A stretch of DNA of 21,096 nucleotides from CAYOXX01 sp964408025. GTDB taxonomy: Bacteria; Acidobacteriota; DATKUA01. Position 1 is the stretch's first letter, and the number at the start of each line of letters is the position of its first letter. Positions 16,401 through 21,096 of the stretch are shown here, piece by piece. The position numbers and the translations under genes were made by a program. The stretch is from the NCBI GenBank assembly GCA_964408025.1, contig CAYOXX010000051.1, positions 1 through 21,096 on the forward strand, given 5' to 3'. The notes beneath the pieces are model-generated. The model did not search any database, was not told where the DNA came from, and saw nothing but the letters and a program-made list of their open reading frames with translations.

Positions 16401-17615
16401 ATGAGGACCATCTACTTCGACTGCTTCGCCGGCATCAGCGGCGACATGACGCTCGGCGCGCTGGTAGACGCCGGCGCCGACGGCGAGAAGGTTAGCGCAG
16501 CGCTGGCCACTCTGCCCGTGGGCGGCTTCGAGCTGAGTTGGGAGCGGGTCGAGAGCAACGGCATCGCTGCCACCAGGGCCGTGGTCGCCACCGAGGAGAG
16601 CCACCACCACCGCGGCCTCGGCCGGATACTCGAGATCATCGGCGCGAGCGGCATAAGCGGCGAGGCGAAGAGCACCGCCGAGAAGATCTTCAAACGCCTG
16701 GCCGAGGCCGAGGCCGGCGTCCACGGGGTACCGATTGACAAGGTCCACTTCCACGAGGTCGGCGCCGTCGACGCGATAGTCGACATCGTCGGCGCGGCGG
16801 TGGCTGTCGACCTGCTGGGCGCCGAGCTGTGCATCGGCTCGCCCGTGCGCACCGGCTTCGGCACAGTCCGCTGCGCCCACGGCGAGTACCCGATCCCCGC
16901 GCCGGGCACCGCAGCCCTGCTGAAGGGCGTGCCCGCCTACGCCGGCCAGTTCGAGGGCGAGTGGACCACGCCGACCGGCGCCGCGATCCTGACGGCGCTC
17001 TGCCGGCGCTTCGAGCCCCTGCCGCAGATGCGCAGCGAGCGGATCGGCTACGGCGCCGGCAGCCGCCGGCACGAGGCGTTGCCCAACCTGCTGCGCGTCT
17101 TCGTCGGCGAGCTGACCGAGGAGCAGGCGAACGAGGTGACGGTGCTCGAGGCCCAGATCGACGACATGAGCCCCGAGATCGCGGGCCACCTGCAGGGCCG
17201 CCTGCGCGAGGCGGGGGCGCTGGACTGCTACGTGACGCCGGTGCAGATGAAGAAGAACCGGCCCGGCTTCCTGCTGACAATCATCTGTCGGCCGGGGCTG
17301 AGGCCGGTGCTGGCGGACCTGCTCTTCCGCGAGTCGACCACGATCGGCTACCGCTACCACACCGCCGGGCGCGAAGAACTGGAGCGCTCGATAGAGGAGG
17401 TCGAGACGCCCTACGGCACAGTCGGCGTCAAGGTGGCCCGCAGAGGCGGCCGGGTAGTCAACGCGGCGCCCGAGTACGAGGACTGCCTGCGGGCCGCCGA
17501 GGCGGCCGGCGTGCCGCTAAAAACGGTTCGCGACGCTGCGACCGGCGCTTACGCGGGGCGCCGCGATCCCGAAGATGCGCAGATCGATAAGGGAGGAGAA
17601 GATGGGCAAACCTGA
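16401..17615 (+). CDS. larC: Nickel-pincer cofactor biosynthesis protein LarC
   Basis: A 404-residue LarC (DUF111) protein. LarC is the CTP-dependent nickel insertase that completes the nickel-pincer nucleotide cofactor first found in lactate racemase. The family start YFDCFAGISGDM (5-16), a histidine-rich ESHHHRGL (66-73), HFHEVGAVDAIVDIVG (116-131), the middle IPAPGTAALL and WTTPTGAAIL segments, and the C-terminal EAQIDDMSPE and MKKNRPG segments are all present in one uninterrupted frame. In some lactobacilli larC is split and joined by frameshifting; here it is not. The ATG at 16401 matches the family N-terminus, although its ribosome-binding site is weak. Other lar genes (larA, larB, larE) are not in this window. 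The next gene begins inside its last codons, so the two are translationally coupled. Confidence 0.94.
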   Translation: MRTIYFDCFAGISGDMTLGALVDAGADGEKVSAALATLPVGGFELSWERVESNGIAATRAVVATEESHHHRGLGRILEIIGASGISGEAKSTAEKIFKRLAEAEAGVHGVPIDKVHFHEVGAVDAIVDIVGAAVAVDLLGAELCIGSPVRTGFGTVRCAHGEYPIPAPGTAALLKGVPAYAGQFEGEWTTPTGAAILTALCRRFEPLPQMRSERIGYGAGSRRHEALPNLLRVFVGELTEEQANEVTVLEAQIDDMSPEIAGHLQGRLREAGALDCYVTPVQMKKNRPGFLLTIICRPGLRPVLADLLFRESTTIGYRYHTAGREELERSIEEVETPYGTVGVKVARRGGRVVNAAPEYEDCLRAAEAAGVPLKTVRDAATGAYAGRRDPEDAQIDKGGEDGQT

Positions 17616-17934
17616 GATCACATTCGATGAGTTCCAGAAGATGGAGCTGAAGTCGGCGCGCGTGCTCGCCGCCGAGCGGGTGCCCGACACCGCCAAGCTG
17701 GTAACGATGGAGATTGATATGGGGAGCGAGCGGCGCCAGATCGTGGCCGGCATCGCCGACGTCTACGAGCCACAGGAGCTCGTCGGCAGGGACATCATTT
17801 TGGTGGCCAACCTGCAGCCGGCAAAGATCCGCGGCGCCCTCAGCCAGGGTATGCTGCTGGCGGCCAGCATCGGCGGGCAGGCGATCCTGGCCTGCTTCGA
17901 CAAGCCGGTGCCGCCCGGCACCGACGTCGTATGA
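17602..17934 (+). CDS. Free-standing MetRS beta / CsaA-type tRNA-binding protein
   Basis: A 110-residue OB-fold tRNA-binding domain like the C-terminal appendix of dimeric methionyl-tRNA synthetases, also found alone as MetRS beta subunit or CsaA. It begins ITFDEFQKMELKSARVL and contains ERVPDTAKLV, IVAGIADVY and QGMLLAA, the hallmarks of this domain. GGAGGAGAAG directly precedes the ATG at 17602, a better start than the ATG at 17575, and places the start 14 nt inside the end of larC. The catalytic part of MetRS is not in this window. The next gene encodes TatD, which often follows metG in bacteria, so this may be a remnant of a metG-tatD arrangement with the synthetase body elsewhere. It probably binds tRNA; a MetRS partner is inferred. 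Confidence 0.9.
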   Translation: MGKPEITFDEFQKMELKSARVLAAERVPDTAKLVTMEIDMGSERRQIVAGIADVYEPQELVGRDIILVANLQPAKIRGALSQGMLLAASIGGQAILACFDKPVPPGTDVV

Positions 17935-17964
17935 AGCGCGGCGACCCACGAGCCCGATAAAGGG

Positions 17965-19362
17965 ATGTTCCTGGACTCCCACTGCCACCTCGACGACCCC
18001 GCCTTCGACGATGACCGCGACGAGGTGATCGGCAGGGCCCTGGACGCCGGACTGCGCTACCTGCTGACCGTCGGCACCGACCTCGAGAGCGCCCGCCGCG
18101 CCCTCGAGCTGGCCGATCGCCACGAGCGGATCTACGCGGCGGCCGCCGTCCACCCCCACGACGCCGCCGGCGCCGACGAGGCTATGCTGGAGCGCTTCAC
18201 GCCGCTCTACGAGCACCCGAAGATGATCGGCGTCGGCGAAACCGGCCTCGATTTCTACCGCGACCGCAGCCCCAGGGAGGCGCAGGAGGAGGTCTTCAGG
18301 CACTTCCTACGCCTGGCTCAGCGGCTGCGGATGCCGGCGATCTTCCACTTGCGCGACCCGAAGGAGGGCCCGCCGCTGGCCCGCCAACGCTTCCTGCAAA
18401 TCCTGGACGAGGAGACTGTGGAAGCGGGAGCGTTGCGGGGCGTCGTCCACTGCTACACCGGCCCGCTGGAGTTCGCCGTCGAGTGCCTCCGGCGCGGACT
18501 GCTGATCTCGATACCGGGCGTTGTGACCTTCAAGCAGGCCGGGGAGCTGCGCCGCACGGTGCGCGGGCTACCCTACGAGAGCCTGCTGATCGAGACCGAC
18601 GCACCCTACCTGGCGCCGGCACCGAAGCGCGGCGAGCGCAACGAGCCGGCTTTCGTCGCCCACACGGCGGCGGCCGTCGCGGAGCTGCGCGGCATCGCGC
18701 CGCGAGACCTCGACCGCATCCTGCTCCACAACTTCGAAACCCTATTCGGCCTGCGGGAGCCGCAGCGGCAGGGCGAGATCGCCTACCGCATCCGCGACAA
18801 CCTCTACCTCAACCTCACCAACCGCTGCACCTGCGAATGCATCTTCTGCAAGCGCACCGGCAGCGCCACCGTGTCCGGCTACTACCTCGGACTGGAGCGC
18901 GAGCCGAGCGCCGCCGAACTCCTGGCAGCGGTCGGCGACCCGGCGAGCTACCGCCAGGTGGTGTTCTGCGGCTACGGCGAGCCGACGATTCGGCTGGAGG
19001 TGCTCAAGCAGGTCGCCGCGGGCCTCAGGGGCCGAGGCGCTGCGATCCGCCTCAACACCAACGGCCACGCCGAGCTGATCCACGGCCGCGACGTGCTGCC
19101 CGAGCTGGTCGGCCTGGTCGACCTGATCTCGGTGAGCCTCAACGCCGCCTCCGCCGAGCAGTACGTGCGCCTCTGCCGGCCGCGCCTGGGCGCCGCGGCG
19201 TTCGAGGTGGTGCAGGGCTTCATCCGCAGGGCGGTGGAACTCGGCTTCGACGTCACCGCCACCGCAGTCGAGCTGCCGGGCCTTGACCTGGAGGCTGTGC
19301 GGGAGCTGGCCGAAAACCTGGGGGCAAAATTCCGCGCCCGGTTCTACAATGTGGTCGCCTGA
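17965..19362 (+). CDS. TatD-family metal-dependent nuclease fused to a radical SAM domain
   Basis: A 465-residue two-domain protein. Residues 1-265 are a complete TatD hydrolase, with metal ligands in DSHCHLD (H6, H8), GETGLDFYRD (E92), FHLRD (H128), VVHCYTG (H162) and IETDAPYLAP (D212). After a short linker, residues 276-465 are a compact radical SAM domain: C288-x3-C292-x2-C295 for the 4Fe-4S cluster, GYGEPT (336-341) matching the glycine-rich SAM contact, and LNTNGHAEL. Radical SAM proteins associated with TatD nucleases are known, usually as neighbours, and the joint substrate is unknown. The radical SAM part is short (about 190 residues) and has no added cysteine-rich SPASM-type domain. 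The gene starts 30 nt after the tRNA-binding gene, with AAAGGG very close to the ATG. Confidence 0.92.
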   Translation: MFLDSHCHLDDPAFDDDRDEVIGRALDAGLRYLLTVGTDLESARRALELADRHERIYAAAAVHPHDAAGADEAMLERFTPLYEHPKMIGVGETGLDFYRDRSPREAQEEVFRHFLRLAQRLRMPAIFHLRDPKEGPPLARQRFLQILDEETVEAGALRGVVHCYTGPLEFAVECLRRGLLISIPGVVTFKQAGELRRTVRGLPYESLLIETDAPYLAPAPKRGERNEPAFVAHTAAAVAELRGIAPRDLDRILLHNFETLFGLREPQRQGEIAYRIRDNLYLNLTNRCTCECIFCKRTGSATVSGYYLGLEREPSAAELLAAVGDPASYRQVVFCGYGEPTIRLEVLKQVAAGLRGRGAAIRLNTNGHAELIHGRDVLPELVGLVDLISVSLNAASAEQYVRLCRPRLGAAAFEVVQGFIRRAVELGFDVTATAVELPGLDLEAVRELAENLGAKFRARFYNVVA

Positions 19363-19383
19363 GGAAATGATCGGGGAAGGAAG

Positions 19384-21087
19384 ATGAAGAGACCGACGCT
19401 CGGATTCCAGCGTGTCATATTCGTCCTGCTGGCGATCTGGTTCCTGCTGCTGGCCGCCTCCTTCTTCCTCAGCAGGCCGATAGCGCTGATCNNNNNNNNN
19501 NAGGAGGCGCTGCCCTCGGAGGACTTCGTGCTGGCCACCGCCATCGGCCTCGGGGGGCTGGCGCTGCTCACCTCCATCGCCGCCCTGCTGGGAGTGCTCA
19601 CCTGGTGGACCGTGGGACTCGGGCTGATCGCCGCCATCGCCGCCGGCTTCTACCGCATAATCGGGCTGGTGACGCCGCCTACTTACCTCTTCGGCCCGGA
19701 GGACCTGAGCGACGAGGGGCCTGCCCCGATATCGTGGCTGCAGTACATCGTCATCGCCATCTGGGTCATCGCCCTGGCCCACTTCTGCTTTCTGCCGCCG
19801 GTCGGCGACGAGAGCCTGGCGACGACGCTGGGCACGCCGAGCCAGTGGGCGCTGGGCTCCGGCATCGACGCCCCGGCCGAATTAGCGCCCGCGGCAGCCG
19901 CCCTGACCGAGGGACTCTTCGCCATGGCGCTGGCGCTGCGCGGGCCGCACCTGGCGATGCTGCTCAGCGGCTTGCTGGGGGGACTCACTGCCGGCACCCT
20001 CTACCTCTGCGCCAAGCGCTACTGCGGGCCGGTGGCCGCGCGCTCGACACTGCTCATCGGCATCAGCCTGCCGCTGTTCTGCTTCGGCACCCTGGCGCCG
20101 AGCGACGGGCTGGCGATGGCGCTCTTCCAGTTCTGCGCTTTCTACTGCATGCTGCGCTGGTTCGACGGGGGCAGGAAGCGCTGGTCGGCGATGGCCGGCG
20201 TCTTCATCGGCCTCAGCCTCGCCGTCTCCCCCACGGCGGTATTCTTCCTGCTGCCGCTGATCGCCTCCACCCTGATATGGGCACTGATCCGCAGGCGGGG
20301 GCCGGGTTACCTGCTTAACCTGGCGATCGCCCTGGCCGCGGCCGCCGTAGCGCTGGCCCCCTGGCTGGCTTTCGCCGCCTACGTCTCCGGGTCGCCGCTG
20401 ACCTGGCTGCAGCCGCTGGCCGAACTGGTCAGGCCGCCGATAGCGGAGGGACTTCTGCAGATCGCCACGCTGCCACTGAGCATCAGCTTCCCCGGGCCCG
20501 CCTACCCAGCCTGGGAGGTTATCGGGCCGATCTTCCTGGTCTTCGTACCCTTCTACTTCATCACCTACCGCAAGAATCCGGCCAGCGGCTTGGCGACGGC
20601 GCTCGGCCTCTCGTTCCTGGGCTTCGGCGAGCCGTTCGGGCTGGGCCTGGAGTTGCGCCTGGCGGCGCTGATGGCGCTGGCCATCCCGACGGCGATGGCC
20701 GCCCACAGGTTCGTCGAGACCGCTTGGCGCAAGCGGCTCGCCGTCACCATGCTCTACATCATGATCGGCTGGCAGATTTTCCACTCCACCGCCATGGTGG
20801 AGACCATTTTCCCGGGCCCGCACCGCTTCCTGCTCGGCCTCGAGAGCTCCGACAAGTTCCTGGCCAGGGCCGTCGCCTACTACCCGGCAGCGCGCTACAT
20901 CAACGACGAGCTGCCCGCCGAGGCCCACCTGCTGGCCCTGGGGCACCGTGGCCTGCTCTACATCGAGCGGCGAACCTCGGTCGCCGACGTCGAGACGCGC
21001 CAGCGCGTCGAGAGGCTCCTCCTCGACGGGCCGGAGGAGGGGGCGCTGGCGGCGCTGCGCAAGGGCATGAAGGAAGGAGACAGCTGA
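19384..21087 (+). CDS. ArnT/PMT-like multi-spanning GT-C glycosyltransferase, interrupted by an assembly gap
   Basis: A polytopic inner-membrane protein of about 567 residues with roughly a dozen hydrophobic helices. PPVGDESLATTLG places an Asp-Glu pair (about 142-143) after a membrane helix, as in the catalytic loop of ArnT and protein O-mannosyltransferases, which transfer sugars from lipid carriers on the periplasmic side. The DE pair normally follows the first helix; here about three helices precede it, so either the N-terminus is extended or the region around the gap is wrong. The frame stays open across the 10 N at 19492-19501, but true gap length is unknown. The soluble C-terminal tail holds YYPAARYINDELPAEAHLLALG. 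GGGGAAGGAAG sits before the ATG, 22 nt after the previous gene. Sugar donor and acceptor are not predictable. Confidence 0.72.
   Translation: MKRPTLGFQRVIFVLLAIWFLLLAASFFLSRPIALIXXXXEALPSEDFVLATAIGLGGLALLTSIAALLGVLTWWTVGLGLIAAIAAGFYRIIGLVTPPTYLFGPEDLSDEGPAPISWLQYIVIAIWVIALAHFCFLPPVGDESLATTLGTPSQWALGSGIDAPAELAPAAAALTEGLFAMALALRGPHLAMLLSGLLGGLTAGTLYLCAKRYCGPVAARSTLLIGISLPLFCFGTLAPSDGLAMALFQFCAFYCMLRWFDGGRKRWSAMAGVFIGLSLAVSPTAVFFLLPLIASTLIWALIRRRGPGYLLNLAIALAAAAVALAPWLAFAAYVSGSPLTWLQPLAELVRPPIAEGLLQIATLPLSISFPGPAYPAWEVIGPIFLVFVPFYFITYRKNPASGLATALGLSFLGFGEPFGLGLELRLAALMALAIPTAMAAHRFVETAWRKRLAVTMLYIMIGWQIFHSTAMVETIFPGPHRFLLGLESSDKFLARAVAYYPAARYINDELPAEAHLLALGHRGLLYIERRTSVADVETRQRVERLLLDGPEEGALAALRKGMKEGDS
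19492..19501. other. Assembly gap of 10 N
   Basis: Ten unknown bases fall inside the glycosyltransferase-like gene, after about codon 36. A run of exactly 10 is probably a scaffolding placeholder of arbitrary length, so the protein's N-terminal region and length are uncertain. Confidence 0.97.
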
Positions 21088-21096
21088 TGGCGGTTC
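21087..21096 (+). CDS. Start of a further gene cut by the window end
   Basis: An ATG at 21087 overlaps the stop of the glycosyltransferase-like gene (TGATG). GGAAGGAGA lies 7-13 nt upstream, a strong ribosome-binding site. Only M-A-V is visible, so no product can be named. The overlap indicates translational coupling with the preceding membrane protein. Confidence 0.5.

Overview
The window is about 21 kb of high-GC DNA from a bacterium with an outer membrane. The evidence for two membranes is a TamB-type protein, an Omp85/BamA barrel protein and a SurA-like chaperone encoded together. The run of 10 N inside a gene points to a scaffolded draft or metagenome assembly. No rRNA, tRNA or lineage marker is present, so I do not name a phylum; an uncultured, deep-branching diderm fits best.

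The minus strand carries ten genes from 16022 down to 59. In transcription order they are: a PlsC-type acyltransferase; a propionyl-CoA carboxylase-type carboxyltransferase; a membrane-anchored gluzincin (peptidase MA-like) protein; biotin carboxylase; a biotin carrier protein; a protein with four tandem helix-turn-helix repeats that I cannot assign to a family; TamB-like; BamA-like with what I count as seven POTRA domains; a short SurA-like chaperone; and a MEMO/AmrB protein. Three of these genes form one acyl-CoA carboxylase. tamB, bamA and the surA-like gene overlap, so they form one translationally coupled outer-membrane assembly operon, with the MEMO gene close behind. A probable intrinsic terminator separates the peptidase gene from biotin carboxylase.

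The plus strand, starting at 16401, carries larC (nickel-pincer cofactor synthesis), a free-standing MetRS-beta-type tRNA-binding protein, a TatD nuclease fused to a radical SAM domain, an ArnT/PMT-like multi-spanning GT-C protein interrupted by the N gap, and the first codons of a further gene. Tight spacing and strong Shine-Dalgarno sequences suggest one operon.

The divergent region between plsC and larC (16023-16400) holds a good sigma-70 promoter for plsC and an array of short hairpin repeats: three direct copies and one inverted copy. A second, different palindrome lies at 13424-13443. The items most worth following up are the four-HTH protein with a cysteine-less anti-sigma-zinc-finger-like segment, the seven-POTRA BamA in its TamB/SurA operon, the repeat array, and the TatD-radical SAM fusion beside the orphan tRNA-binding protein.
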